This document shows, in pieces, positions 21,850-33,869 of a stretch of DNA of 64,000 nucleotides (the first letter of the stretch is position 1; every line of letters starts with the position of its first letter). Position numbers and translations under genes: made by a program. Source of the DNA: Elephas maximus indicus. Lineage: Eukaryota > Chordata > Mammalia > Proboscidea > Elephantidae. The stretch spans positions 34,918,378 through 34,982,377 of the forward strand of contig NC_064839.1 of the NCBI RefSeq assembly GCF_024166365.1. Reading direction: 5' to 3'. The notes beneath the pieces are model-generated. The model searched no databases. It saw only the letters and a list, made by a program, of their open reading frames with translations, and was not told the DNA's origin.

Positions 21850-22003
21850 GAAAAACCCACTCATTACAGTTGGTTCCGACTCACAGCGACCCTATAGGAA
21901 GGAGTAGAGCTGCCCCATAGGGTTTCCAAGGAGTAGCTGGTGGATTCAAACTGCCAACCTTTTGGTTAGCAGCCGAGCTTTTAACCACTATAACACCAGG
22001 GCC
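21850..22003 (-). mobile_element. AfroSINE, short form
   Basis: It has the tail ttggttccgactcacagcga, the body gccccatagggtttccaagg and the head ttttaaccactataacacca. Confidence 0.92.
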
Positions 22004-22429
22004 TGCCAGTTAGATGAATTACTGAAAGATACGGAAGGTGAAACAAAGACAAAGACCATTTTTTCCCTGCTTTTTTGGCTGTTAGTGCTGGCAAGCGAGA
22101 TTGTGGAAACCTGAGATTTTTCTGCAGCATATTCAGGCTCCCTTCTCCAGCTTTCTGGCAATCAAGAAGCAGATGTGCCAAGAGTGGCATTCTGATCCCA
22201 ACTTCTAGTTGCAGCGCCGATGGTGACTTCAGAGGTAGTGGTTTCCCTGAAGGGTTGGTTCTGTATTGATCTGGGATCTTCCCTGGAGGCCCAGGCTAAA
22301 GCCTACATCTTTAGCCCTTCAAACGATTTTAAGAGCTCCTAATTCCCTCTATTAAATCTCTTTCTTCTTAAAATAACCAGAGTAGTTTCTGTTTCTTGGA
22401 TGGAATCTTGGTTGATAGTAGAGCAAAAA
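22004..22429. other. Intergenic, no gene seen
   Basis: Possible remnant of an old repeat around 22300-22420 (aattccctctattaaatc, tttcttggatggaatcttgg). No coding frame. Confidence 0.35.
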
Positions 22430-23140
22430 TTCTATCAAAGTTTAAGATGCACTTATCCATCTCACCCAGTACTTCCAGGAATGTATCTCACAGATATATT
22501 CTCACATGGAGGAAACAATGCATGCACAGGATATTCACTGAATCATTGTTTGTAGTAGTCAAAGACTGGAAGCAGCTTGAATATCCACCAGTAGAAACCC
22601 CAAAACCAAACTCACTGTCGTTGAATTGATTCTGACTCATAGTGACCCTGTAGGACAGAGTAGAACTGCCCTATAGAGTTTCCAAGGAGTGCCTGGTGGA
22701 TTCGAACTGCTGACCTTTTGGTTAGCAGCCGTAGCTCTTAACGACTACGCCACCAGGGTTTCCATCCATCAACAGTGAACTGCCTAAATAAATTATGGCA
22801 CCCATTTTAGTGGAATACTATGCAGCAGTAAACAATGAGAAAGCTCGCTATGTACTCACAAAGAACAATCTCTAAGACATATTAAGTTAAAAAAGCAAGC
22901 TGCCAAACTGTGTAAAAAATGGAAAAAAAGAACTAGATATGTAAAATGTTTGTGTGTGCATAAAATATCTCTGGAAGGGTACAGACTGAACTGGTAGAAG
23001 TGGTCGCCTCAGGGGAAAGAAGTTTAGTAGGTCAGGAACTGAGAGGAGACTTATTTTTCACCGTGAACCTTTTTGAAACTTTTGATTGTTTAACTTGTTC
23101 TTTTAAGAACTATCTATATGGGATCAAACTGACAGCAGCA
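22430..23140 (+). repeat. Old L1 3' region, split by an AfroSINE
   Basis: L1 phrases continue across the SINE at 22597-22764, for example agactggaagcagcttgaat before it and tggaatactatgcagcagta after it. Confidence 0.8.
22597..22764 (-). mobile_element. AfroSINE, short form
   Basis: An A-rich end, the tail gattctgactcatagtgacc, the B-box region gattcgaactgctgacc and the head gactacgccaccagggtttc are present. Confidence 0.95.
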
Positions 23141-24204
23141 ACTTGAGAGGTTAGATAGGAAGATTAGGGGGCAGTGGGTTTATGTTAATGAGGGAGGAAC
23201 AATTTGAAAAAGGAGAGTGAGAATTGGTGCACAACTTGAAGAATGTAATCAACGTCAATGAATTGTACATGTAGGAATTCTTGAATTGGTGTATGTTCTG
23301 TGTGTATATTTTAACAACAACAATCAAAAATAAATTTATTAAAAAAACGGTGTGTGTGTATCTATTTTTAAATCGCAATATTTTCTCAAAGTAAAATAAA
23401 ATTACTTTCATGCTCCCCAAGGTACAGATGTTCTTGGAGAGTCCTTTCCTTTGGTTTTATTTTTCTGTCTCCCTTGTCTCCTTCCATGAGAACCAGGTAA
23501 AGAGCTTTGGCAGGATGGTAGCTGGAACTGACCTCTTGTAACGAAATTGTTTCTCCTGAAGCTTCTGTGAAATGAGAGGAAAAAGTGCTAGCAATTCCCC
23601 CAGCACTGGCCTGATAGAGAAATGAGTGCATATTAGTCAGGCTTTCTCATCTGCCTTCCCAGATGGCTCTGTGTGAGCAATGCGGGTTTGTTGCCAAATT
23701 TGCCAGGATAGACAGTGAGGTACAAAAGGAACTCCACAGGATGGGATGGCCACAGGCCCACAGAGAACCAGAGCTCCACCTCAGTATCTCTGGAGATATC
23801 TGAGCATAGCTACCTGGGCTTCTCCTTGTTTATCTGGTGTTTGTGCTTCCTAGGGGAGCCAGCGAAACTGTTCCTTGTCTCCCCAGCCACCTCCAGTTCT
23901 GAAGGATCTGCTATAGCCACTGCTTCAGCTGCCATGCTGTGCCACATGACCCCACCATTGGGCTGAGGCTGACTGAACTCAGAATAGATAATAGACCCAG
24001 AGGGACATCAATTCTTAGGCTGGCTAAGCCAATCAGGCTCTCTGTCGTAGAAATTTGGGACCTGGAGACAAAGTCAGTTAGATGACACAGAGTGCTTGAA
24101 AAGCAAGGTTGTATAGTATTAGAGCTGTGGAGGCTATGTTGGGTCAGGTGAGGTAGAAGAAGCTGGCTGTGAGGGAGAGAGAGGGGACAGTGAGAGGTGG
24201 AAAT
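23141..24204. other. Intergenic, no gene seen
   Basis: Bases 23141-23350 may be L1 3' tail, with an A run near 23340. From 23400 to 24200 nothing is recognised and no coding frame is supported. Confidence 0.35.
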
Positions 24205-24352
24205 GAGAGAGCCTGGTGGTGTAGTGGTTAAGAGCTATGGCTGCTAACCAAAAGGTCAGGCACTCCTTGGAAACTCTGTGGGGCAGTTCTACTCTGTCCT
24301 ATAGGATTGCTATGAGTCAGAATTGACTCAATGGCCGTGGCCGTGGGTTTGG
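24205..24352 (+). mobile_element. AfroSINE, short form, with the B-box deleted
   Basis: The head gagcctggtggtgtagtgg runs through aaccaaaaggtcag straight into gcactccttgg, so the segment holding the polymerase III B-box is missing. The tail is intact. Confidence 0.93.
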
Positions 24353-24619
24353 TGGCTCTGAGAGCAAAACCTTGGTTCTTGATTTTCTGGTTCCAGTTCC
24401 TTATAACCAGTCTTACCATTTCCTATCACTGGATGCCCCAGAGTAAATCCCTCTTTATTAGGGCTGGCTTCAACTCATGTCATCATACTGTACCATCTTC
24501 TTGCTCTCCTGTAGCAGACATCTACAGACCCAAAGTCACTCCCCCTCATTCCTTGAAGATTTTAACCTCTGACTCACTGTCCTTCTCTCCAACATTAAGA
24601 ATGATAATTTTTAGTGATT

Positions 24620-24945
24620 CCAGTATCAGCAAAGATAATCTCATTAAAAGGAATGAAATACTGACACATGCTACAACATGGATGAACCTTGAAAACATTA
24701 TGGTAGGTGAAAGGAGCCAGTCACAAAGGACCATACATTGTATGGTTTCATTGACATGAAATGTTCAGAGTAGAAAAATCCATAGAGACAGAAAGTAGAT
24801 GAATGGTGCCAGGGCCTGGGAGATATGAAGGAATAGAGGGTAACAGCTAAGGAGTGCAGGGTTTCTTTCTGAAGTGATGATGATGTTCTAAAATGGATTG
24901 TGGTTGCACATGTCTGTGAATATACTAAATGATCTCTCAGCTCCC
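24620..24945 (+). repeat. Old L1 3' region
   Basis: L1-like phrases: acatgctacaacatggatga, accttgaaaacattatg, aaggaccatacattgtatgg. Confidence 0.75.
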
Positions 24946-25608
24946 TAATCTCTTTTCCCCCAATGAGCTTGTCCTCCACCCCACCTCAGCCACTCACTCC
25001 CATGGCCGTTGCCTTGACCTTATTCCAGTGATTGTAATCCTTCCATAATCCAATTTCAGGCATCCTGCTTAGTAACTAGGAGTCCCTGGCGGGGGGGACC
25101 TGCCCCTGAATGTGTGAATGAACAACTAAATGAACAAGAGTTTTGATCCACAGCATATTTATGCAGAAAGAACCCTAGGTCCTCTTCCTCAGTAGGAGGC
25201 TATGAATGTGGCTGCGCCTGATAGTTTTACTTTCTCTGGTGCACCTGGCACACCAGAGGGCATGCAGATGGTGAAACACAAATGTGAGATCTGAAGTCTT
25301 CCTCACCTCAATGAGGTGTAAGTTGTGCAAATGTTAACCAAAAATTCAGTTTGAAAGGAGGTTTGAGGCACTACCTCTGGGTGGAAAATTAACTCAGGTG
25401 TAGGGGTGGGAGACTGGGAGAAAGAACCTGAGAATATCCCCTCAAGACCTGACCCAGGGGTTTGTATCAGTAGAGAGTAGAAGAAAGCAGGGGAACTTAG
25501 GATGGGCTGAACCAATCAAGCAACTTAGTCATTCATTCATCCAATAAATATCTATTGAGCACCTGCAATGTGTTAGGCACTGTTCCAGGCTCTGGAACAA
25601 AACACTCA
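24946..25608. other. Intergenic; 25520-25608 is the start of an old mammal-wide repeat
   Basis: The phrase attgagcacctgcaatgtgttaggc, then ctgttccaggctctgg, is shared with several other old copies in the window. It is cut by the L1 that follows and resumes at about 26111. A CTCF-like but imperfect acaccagagggcat lies at 25250-25263. Confidence 0.45.
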
Positions 25609-25622
25609 AAAACCTCTGCTTT

Positions 25623-26096
25623 AGAACCCCTGAGGGAGCAGGAGAGCAGTGGGATGCAGATCCCAAAATCTCATAAGACCAGACTTAATGGTCTGGCTGA
25701 GACTAGAAGGACCCCAGTGGTTATGGCCCCCAGACCTTCTGTTGGCCCAGGACAGGAACCATTCCTGAAGCTAACTCTTCAGACATGGATTGGACTGGAC
25801 AATGGGTTGGAGAGGGATGCTGGTGAGGAGTGAGCTTCTTGGATCAGGTGGACACTTGAGACTTTGTTGGTATCTCCTGCCTGGAGGGGAGATGAGAAGG
25901 TAGAGGGGGTTAGAAGCTGGTGAAATGGATAGGAAAAGAGAGAGTGGAGGGAGGGAGTGGGCTGTATCATTAAGAAAAAAAAAAAATTGAGAAATTGGGA
26001 GCATGTAGCAAGGTGTATATAAGTTTTTGTGTGAGAGACTGACTTGATTTGTAAACTTTCACTTAAAGCACAATAAAAATTATTTAAACAAAAAAC
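25623..26096 (+). mobile_element. Afrotherian L1, 5'-truncated 3' end, with 14-bp target-site duplication
   Basis: The perfect duplication aaaacctctgcttt lies at 25609-25622 and 26097-26110. Its sequence parallels the copy at 12928-13527 and ends gtaaactttcacttaaagc, then caataaaaa. Confidence 0.93.
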
Positions 26097-26167
26097 AAAA
26101 CCTCTGCTTTCCTTGTGCTGACATGGTGGGGCAAGAGCAAAGAGGAGGACAATAAACATGCTGTTTT

Positions 26168-26640
26168 TTTTTTTGTTGTTGTCAGGTGCCCTCAAATCAG
26201 TTCCCACTCACAGCAACCCTATGTACCACACAGAATGAAATACTGCCCTCACAATCATTCTTTTGCTTGAGCCCATTGTCGCAGCCACTGTGTCAATCCA
26301 TCTTGTTGAGGGTCTTACTCTTTTTCACTGGACCTCTACTTTGTCAAGCATGATGTCCTTCTCCAGGGACTGATCCCTCCTGACAACATGTCCAAAGCAT
26401 GTGAGACATAGTCTCGCCAGCCTTGCTCCCAAGGAACATTCCGGTTGTACTTCTTCCAAGACAGATTTGTTTGTTCTTTTGGCAGTCCATGGTATATTCA
26501 ATATTCTTTGCCAACACCACAATTCAAAGGCATCATGTCTTCTTCGGTCTTCCTTATTCATAGTCCAGCTTTCGCATACATATGAGGCGATTGAAAACAC
26601 CATGGCTTGTGTCAGGCACACCTTAATCTTCAAAATGAAA
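26168..26640 (-). mobile_element. RTE LINE 3' half of an inverted insertion (C-terminal RT region and tail)
   Basis: On the - strand it encodes residues matching the C-terminal RT region of the 39.3 kb copy (CESWTMNKEDRR, then FELWCWQRILNIPWTAK) and ends with the RTE tail followed by an A-rich run (T-rich on +, 26165-26180). At 26640 it meets RTE 5' sequence on the opposite strand. Confidence 0.88.
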
Positions 26641-27180
26641 AGAAACAGCTACAAACATCCATTAATAATCAGAACATAGCGTGTATGAAGCATGGATCTA
26701 GGAAAAACGGAAATTGTCAAAAATGAAATGGAAGGCATAAGCATCGATATCCTAGGCATTAGTGAGCTGAAATGGACTGGTATTGGCCATTTTGAATTGG
26801 ACAATCATATGATCCACTATGACAAATAGACGAAGGGGTTCCATTCATCATCAAAAAGAACATTTCAAGATCCATCCTGAAGTACAATGCTGTCAGTGAT
26901 AGGATAATATCCATAAACCTACAAGGAAGACCAGTTAATACGACTATTATTCAAATTTATGAAGAAATTGAAGATTTTTACCAACTTCTGCAGTCTGAAA
27001 TTGATTAAACATGCAATCAGGATGCATTGATAATTACTGGTGATTGAAATGCGAAAGTTGGAAAATATGGCTTTGGTGATACAAATGATGCCAGAGATCC
27101 CTTGATAGAATTTTGCAAGACCAATGACTTCTTCGTTGCAAATACTTTTTTCGCAATAAACAATCTACTGTTAGAAGATG
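26641..27180 (+). mobile_element. RTE LINE 5' half of an inverted insertion (endonuclease region)
   Basis: The + strand reads as a broken apurinic-type endonuclease (codons for ILGISELKWTGIGHFE, later a GD-like segment near 27040) with several stops. It abuts the - strand RTE 3' half at about 26640, giving a head-to-head arrangement typical of a 5' inversion during target-primed insertion. Confidence 0.8.
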
Positions 27181-27194
27181 ATGAGTGCTAAGGT

Positions 27195-27980
27195 GAAAAA
27201 CAAAGCAGGTGAGGGAGTTGAAAAGAAGTGTGTGTGATGGAGGTACAGCTTTCAATAGGGAGGCCAGGGAGGGCCTCATTGGGAAGGTGATGTTTTAGCC
27301 AAGATTTGAAGGACGTGAGGGAGGGAGCCTTGTGGCTCTCTTGGGGAGGAGTGTTCCTGGCAAAGGGAACAGCAAAGGCAAAGGCCCTGTGGCAGAAGCA
27401 GATTTGGCAAATTGTTGGAACAGTCCAGAAGCCATCGTGACGGGAAAAGAAAATGAGGGGGAGAAGTGACACACAAAACTCATGAAGGAGTGAAGGTCAG
27501 ATCTCATAGGGACTTGTCACCATTGCAAGGACTTTGGCTTTTGTGCCGAGGAGGATGGGAAGCCACAGGAGGGCTTTAAGCAGAGCAATGATGTGATCTG
27601 GCTGCTGTGGGGAGAACAGACTGTGGGGACCAAGGCAGAAGCAGGGAGACCAGTGAGGAGACTATTGCCATAATTCAGGTAACAGATGATAGTGCCTTCG
27701 ACCAAAGTGAGAAGTGATCGGATTTTGGGTATATTTTGAAGATAGAGCCAATAGGATTTGCTGGATTGGGGCATGAGAGAAAGAAAAGAGAGAAGGGAGT
27801 GAGGAACTACCTCAAGGTTTTGGGCCTGTGCAACTGGACTGAGTTGTCATTACTGAGGTGAGGAAGACTACGTGGGAATGGAAGGAAGGCTAACTCTGGA
27901 ATCATTAGGATGAGCTACAAGGGCCAGAGGAGGTTCCACATTAAGGGTAATTGGGCCTCAGCTGTGCTAGGGTCTGACTG
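27195..27980 (+). repeat. Old mammal-wide repeat, longest copy (family not named)
   Basis: Phrases ggccagggagggcctcattg, agggaacagcaaaggcaaag, ggactttggcttttgtgccg and gaagatagagccaataggat recur in part at 33.9-34.3, 44.7-44.9 and 60.0-60.5 kb. Confidence 0.65.
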
Positions 27981-28249
27981 AATCCAGGATGCAATAAACA
28001 TCCCTCGAGTGCAGACTAGGTGATCCTTGCTTGGAAAACCATTTCCACCTCATTCCCATATTTGCAGTTGGTAAATGAACCTACTACCATATCCATGAGC
28101 AGGTATTTTCAGCTGGTTTTTTTTTTTTTTTTTTTTTTAAGGGATGCTCTTGAGCATTTTCAACTGCAGAAAGGTTGAACTGGACATGGGCAAAGATTAT
28201 CTAAGAATAAGTAATGCTTATGTACCATATAAAATGCAAAACACAAATT
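27981..28249. other. Intergenic, with a poly(T) tract at 28119-28138
   Basis: No further feature recognised. Confidence 0.35.
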
Positions 28250-28725
28250 GAAAGTGCATGTTTATACAAGAACTTATATATGAATGTTCATAGCAGTATT
28301 ATTCATAATAGCCAAAAGAAGGGAATAACCCAAATGTCCACCAACTGATGAATGGATAAACCAGATGTGGTATATTCATACAGTAAAATATTATTCATCA
28401 ATAAAAAGAAATGATGTACTTATACGGTGCACCATGAATGAACTTTGAAAACATTATGCCAAGTTAAAGAAGTGAGACACAAAAGACCACATATTATATG
28501 ATTCCATTTATATGAAATGCCTAGAATTGGCAAATTGTAGAGACAGAAGGAAGATTAGTGGATGTTTAGCACTGGGAGTTTGGGGGGAAAATGGGGAATA
28601 ACTGCTATTGGTACAGGGTTTATTTTTGGGATGATCCAAGTATTCTAGAATTGACTATAGTGACGGTTACACATATCAATGAATATACTAAAAGCCATTA
28701 AACTGGAGACTTTTAATGGGTGTCG
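28250..28725 (+). repeat. Old L1 3' region
   Basis: L1 phrases: gaatgttcatagcagtatta, ccaaatgtccaccaactgat, gaatggataaaccagatgtg. Confidence 0.85.
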
Positions 28726-28727
28726 TG

Positions 28728-29305
28728 GATAGAATCGTGTCCCCCCAAAATATATGTCAACTCCATTTTGTGATCTGGTATAATTATCCTCCATTTTGTG
28801 GTGTGTTGTAAATCCTAACCTCTATATGTTAATGAGCTAGGATCAGTGTGGGGTGTATCTTGAGTTGTAGCCTTACAAGAGGGTATGACTGAAGTCACAC
28901 CCTTACTCAAGTCACACCTTTACTTGAGTCACACCTTTTATAAGAGACAAAAGGAGAGAGAAGTAAGCAGAGAGGGGAGGAACCTCACTGCCACCAAGAA
29001 AGAAGAGCCAGGAGTGGAGAGCGTCATTTGGATCTGGTGTCTCTGAGCTGAGAATCTCCTGGACCCAGGGGAAGGTTGATGCTAAGACACATGCAGATCG
29101 CTAAGGAACACCAGGCCCACAGATGTTGAAAGGAGACAAGGACCTTCCCCAAGAGCCGACAGAGAGAGAAAGCCTTCCCCTAGAGCTGGAGTCTTGAATT
29201 TGGACTTCTAGCTTCATAAAATGTGAGAGAAAAAATTTCCGTTTGCTAAAGCCATCCACTTCCGGTATTTCTGCTACAGCAGCACTAGGTAACTAAGATA
29301 TTGGG
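28728..29305 (-). repeat. Old interspersed repeat, copy 3 of 3, inverted
   Basis: It starts gatagaatcgtgtcccccca and ends ctgctacagcagcactaggt, which is the reverse complement of the ends of the copies at 5.8 and 6.5 kb. At about 578 bases it is the longest copy. Confidence 0.65.
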
Positions 29306-29464
29306 TGAATTATATGGTATTTGAATTATATCTCAATTAAGCTACTATAAAAAATTTCATTATAATGGCCGTACAACTCTGTATTTTAAAGTGATTGAAT
29401 TGTAAATTTTAAATGGCCAGATTGTATGGCCAGAATGTGAATTATATCTTAATAAAGCTATAAT

Positions 29465-30130
29465 TAAAAAAATTTTTTTACTGTGTTTCAGGTGAAAGTT
29501 TACAGAGCAAATTAGTTCCCCATCCAACAAACTGTACACAAAGTGTTCCATGACATTGGTTGCAATCCCCACACTGTGTCAACTCTCTCCCCATTTCTGC
29601 CCTGGGTTCCCCATTTCCTTTTGTCTGGTTTTCCTACCCCTTCCTGCCTTCTCATCTTTACTTTTGGGCAAATGTTGTCCTTTTGGTTTCATGTAATTGT
29701 TTGTTCTATGGAGCTTGTTCTTTTAGGGTGCTATTGTTTTCTTTATAGGCCTGTCTACTGCTTGGCTGGAAGGTAGTTTTCAGGAATAGTTGCAGTTCCA
29801 AGTCAGAGAGATACCTTAGGGTCTAGTCTCAGAGGTTCCTCCAGTCTCTGTCAGGCTAGTAAGTCTGGTCTTTTTATGAATTTGATTTTTTGTTCTACAT
29901 TTTTCTCTCATTCTGTCCAGGATCCTCTATTATGATCCCAGTCATAGCGGGGTACCATCTAGTTCTTCTGGTCTTGGGGTCATGTAGGCTGTAGCGCGTG
30001 TGGTCTGTTAGTCCTTTGGACTAATTGCTACCTTGTCTTTGGTTTTCTTCACTCTCCTTTACTCCAGATGTGAAGAGTCCACTAGTTGTATCTTAGATGG
30101 CTGCTCACAAGTAAAGCTGTAATATTTTTA
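29465..30130 (-). mobile_element. Afrotherian L1 3' end
   Basis: It begins in reverse with the L1 terminus (tttcaggtgaaagtttacagagc) after a T-rich run and continues through 3'UTR phrases shared with 60.8-61.6 kb (tctgtcaggctagtaagtctgg, tagtcctttggactaattgc). Confidence 0.85.
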
Positions 30131-30399
30131 AAGTTTTTTTTTTTTTTTAAGTGCCCACCACAGTTTCTCTAAGGGAGCTGTTATTGCAGAGCACCTCATG
30201 TGATCATATGTCACAGCCTGACACTGAGACCATCAGACCACAAACGATTCCATCCAATCACACTTGCCAATACTCAGTCACACGCTGGTCACACGGAGAG
30301 GTCGGTACTTGAGGCTGATCACGGGAGTTTACAGGGCGTTTTATAAATGTCATGCTTGAGCTGAAGAGCTAATTACCCATAGTATGTACCACAGCAATG
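30131..30399. other. Intergenic, possibly continuing older repeat sequence
   Basis: Nothing I can assign. Confidence 0.3.
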
Positions 30400-30680
30400 G
30401 TCAAGAGCAAAGGCTTTGCAGTGAGACACCCCTGATTGTGAATCTTGGCTCTGTCTTAAGATCTCCACAAGTTAGCTTCTCTCAGCCTTGGTTTCCTCAT
30501 CTGTAAAATGGAGGTAATAATCTCTACTCCCTAGGGTAGTTAAAGGTTTTAAATGAAATACTGTTTGTACAACCATTATCCCAGTGCCTAGAACTGGGTA
30601 AAGGTTCAGTCAATGGTAGTTGCCATCATTAATCATAATGCATATAAAGCACTTAGCGGAGTGCCTGGTACACAGGAAGT
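30400..30680 (-). repeat. MIR SINE with L2-like end
   Basis: It has gcaaaggctttgcagtgaga, ttggtttcctcatctgtaaaatgg and tcccagtgcctagaactgg. Orientation is uncertain. Confidence 0.6.
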
Positions 30681-30689
30681 GTTCAGAAC

Positions 30690-31460
30690 ACAAAACAATT
30701 AAGTTATAGTTTTCACAAGAATAACATCTGTGAAACAATAAACTTTACAGAGAAGGGCAGAAAATTTGAATTCTGTTGCTACAAGCAATAGTAGGTGACT
30801 TTGGAAGATTGCTCCTTGCCCTATACCTGGTTTTCACTTGGTCCCTCTGCAGCAAATACCCACACAGCCTAATGCACCAGGCTTTCCCCTAGAGCCTCTT
30901 GGGCACCCTGACCACATCACTAATGAGCAAATCCAAGCTTTCTGAAGCTTCTAAGAGAGCATTCCTATTGAGAAACTGGAGTCTTTGACCAGGAGCCAAG
31001 ACAGGAAATGACATTGCCCTTCCAAGGCATGATCTGAGACTGGGAGCTAGAAAATAAACTTGTAGTAGGAAAGAATTGAAACTGGTTATCCCAGGAATGC
31101 AAAAGTATTTCAGAAGCAAAAATTCTATTAGTGTAATCTACCATATTAGCTGGTTAAAGGAGAAAAATATAATCATCTCAGTGCTGATAAAATTCAGTAC
31201 TCATTTATGGTTAAACATTACTAAACCAGAAATTGAAGGGAAATTCCTGTTCCTAATAAAAAATATCACTGTATATGTTTATATATATATATATAATTAT
31301 TTTTCACAAGCAAAATTACGTGAAAAAAAATAATACATATTATGAATTTTTTTACCTACATTTGCTATAACAACGGAATTAAAATTTTCTGCCCTTGTCT
31401 GTAAAGTTTATTCTGTCTTACAGATATTTCTCTTGTGAAAACTATAACTTAATCATTTTG
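30690..31460. other. Intergenic, no gene seen
   Basis: No supported frame; 31060-31330 may be L1-derived. Confidence 0.35.
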
Positions 31461-31469
31461 TGATTTTTA

Positions 31470-31570
31470 GAAATATATACACATTACATATATATACACA
31501 CACATTATATATTATATATACTTTTATATATATATACAATGTGTGTACACACAACAACACACACACCACC
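31470..31570. repeat. AT-rich / (CA)n simple-sequence cluster
   Basis: Alternating tatata, acacac and cacaac stretches; another short (TA)n lies at about 31280-31296. Confidence 0.8.
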
Positions 31571-31789
31571 CAGGTCAAACAGCATACATATTGATGAAAT
31601 AATAGAATAAATTCTGAACCAAGAACATGCAAGGATGCTAGCTATCATTCTTACTATTTGATATTGTAATGATAATCCTGGCCTGTACAATGAGGGAAAA
31701 CACAAACAAAGCAAAAAAGTAAGATTTAAGTTAGGAGAAAATAGTGCATATGATCTATAAGTGGTTAATTCTAGAATATATAAAGACTT

Positions 31790-32450
31790 CTTGTATGTCA
31801 ACAGGAAAAAACAACCTATTAGAAAAGTGGGTAAAAGACATGAACAGGTGATTCCCAGAAGAGGAATACTTAATAGCCAGTAAGTACAGTTAAGGAAACC
31901 CTGATGGTGTAGTGGTTAAGAGTTCAGCTGCTAACCAAAAGGTCAGCAATTTGAATCCACCAGGTGCTCCTTGGAACCCCTATGAAGCAGTTCTACTCTG
32001 TCCTATAGGGTTGCTATGAGGCTATGAGTTGGAATCGACTTGACAGCAACAGGTTTTTGTTTTTGTTTTTTGAAGTACAGTGAACTCCATGAAAGCCAGA
32101 ACCTGTGTAAGGCAGAAACCTGTCAGAGAAGGAAAACTCAAATATTTTTCACTAAAATGAGCGACAGAAAAATGGTAAGACTGCACCTATCAAGGGCAGA
32201 AAACTTGCAAGACTCGCAAAAACAAGGCAGTTCCATCAAGTTCCAGCACTCACAGGTTTCAATGTATTTTAAAAAATGTTTCAACTCACTAGAAATCAGG
32301 AAAATTAAAATCACAGTAAAATATCATCTCACACTCACTGAATTGGCAAACATTAAAACATCTAACCATACCAAGTGCTGATAAGCATGAGGTGCAATAC
32401 AAACTCTTGTGTCATGGTGGCTGGAGCTTAAATTGGTACAGCGAGCCTTG
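31790..32450 (+). repeat. Old L1 fragment, split by an AfroSINE
   Basis: The phrases tgggtaaaagacatgaacag before and tatcatctcacactcactga after are L1 ORF2-end sequence; the SINE at 31891-32072 divides it. Confidence 0.65.
31891..32072 (+). mobile_element. AfroSINE, short form, with target-site duplication
   Basis: The duplication aagtacagt lies at 31882-31890 and 32073-32081. The tail has an extra copy of gctatgag (gctatgaggctatgag). Confidence 0.95.
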
Positions 32451-32601
32451 TTGGGACTCACCAAGACGGATGTTTGCTTTAATTGTAATATATATATTTT
32501 TTTTTTTGCATAGAAATCAAGGAGGATTTTTGCTTTAACCATAATGTTCTTTTCTCTTCTTACAGAAAAAGGGTACGAGTTGTATATTGTTTTAAAGCTA
32601 T

Positions 32602-32668
32602 AAACCAAAAAACAAAACCAAACCCAGTGCCGTGGAGTCGATTCCGACTCATAGCGACCCTATAGGTA
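32602..32668 (-). mobile_element. AfroSINE, tail-end fragment
   Basis: An A-rich end plus gtggagtcgattccgactca and tagcgaccctatagg are present; the rest is missing. Confidence 0.9.
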
Positions 32669-32669
32669 G

Positions 32670-33860
32670 GAAAAAGATTGGAAGAAAAAAGCTAAAATTT
32701 CAGCATTGGTTAATTTGGGCTAGGGAGAATACAAGTGATGGTGTTTTCTTCTTCCTTGTTCTTTACTTTTTTCACATCCTGAATTCCTGTACTGATTTAA
32801 TTACAAAACAGAAAAATGTTTCGTTCTGAATCCTTCCTTTTCTGCGGCATCAGCACTGGGACCTGACCTTCCCCGGTCGGCCCTCACACCTGTCCCATTG
32901 ACAGGCAGGCAGGCAGTCTCAACTGAGTGTGCACACACCACCTATCGCTTTGCCATCCAGGGCCTCCCGGCTTGGGCCCACCCATGCCCGCAGGCGGCTG
33001 TGTTCTTGCCGGGGCCTCAGATCTCAGGCTTTCATCCTCAACAGGCCGGAAGAACGTCAGCTGATCAGTTTCACCCATGTGAACATGAAGGGGCTCCCCT
33101 TCTTCCAATTCCTAAGGCAGAGGGACCAACACTGACACCTTCTAGGAAGCAGCGGAGGGAAAACCTCGAGAAAGGATGTTTACAGAAAAGATGTCAAGGA
33201 AGGGGGTGGGCAGCAACAGAGGCACATGCTAGAGGCGATTTCCTTTAGTGGCAGATGCCAAATGGAGGCTTTTATCGGGTTCCTTAAATTTTTAAAGACT
33301 TTGTTGGTGATGTTTTGTTTGGCTGTCACTATTTTATTGAGGAGGACAGACAAATCAGCTTTGGTGTCCATAACTATTGTGTATGAGGGTGTAAAAACAA
33401 AGGTTGCTCCAAGGACTTAGAAATACAGAGCAGTGGGTGGGGAGGCGGGGCTAGGGCTCAGAAGACTCATTTGTATGCCCCCAGCAACAGAATTGTTTCT
33501 GGATTCTTCCGTTTGGGCAATTCTCTCTTCTCAGCCCAGGGATTTTTTTTTTATCCAGAGGGAGTTGTCCTTTATAGTTCTGATCCATAGGTTCTGGATT
33601 AAACACTTCAGAATAATACAGTTCAGATAAGACTGGTTTTTAACTCACAATTAACACACAATAGAAAAAAGATCTAGATATGCCAAAAAGAAAGAAAGAA
33701 AGAAAGAGATAGAACAAAATTACTCACAATTTCACCCCTTACAAAAAAAAATCAGTGTTCCTGTTTGGGTGGCTGTTCTCCATTTATTCATTCATTTAAG
33801 TATATATTGAGCACTATTTGCTGAATTGGCTGCTGGGGACCCAGTGGTTGAATCCATCAC
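32670..33860. other. Largely repeat-free intergenic block
   Basis: Apart from a (GAAA)n run at about 33688-33706 I see no repeat. Frames of up to 116 codons near 32898-33248 have no domain or codon-pattern support. Confidence 0.4.
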
Positions 33861-33869
33861 AGAAGTCAT

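Noticed and set aside
24331..24759. 142-codon + strand frame
   Set aside because: It begins in an AfroSINE tail and ends in an L1 fragment.
25250..25263. CTCF-like acaccagagggcat
   Set aside because: Two mismatches to the core at its ends; too weak to list as a site.
25779..26207. 142-codon - strand frame
   Set aside because: It runs across an L1, its target-site duplication and an RTE tail.
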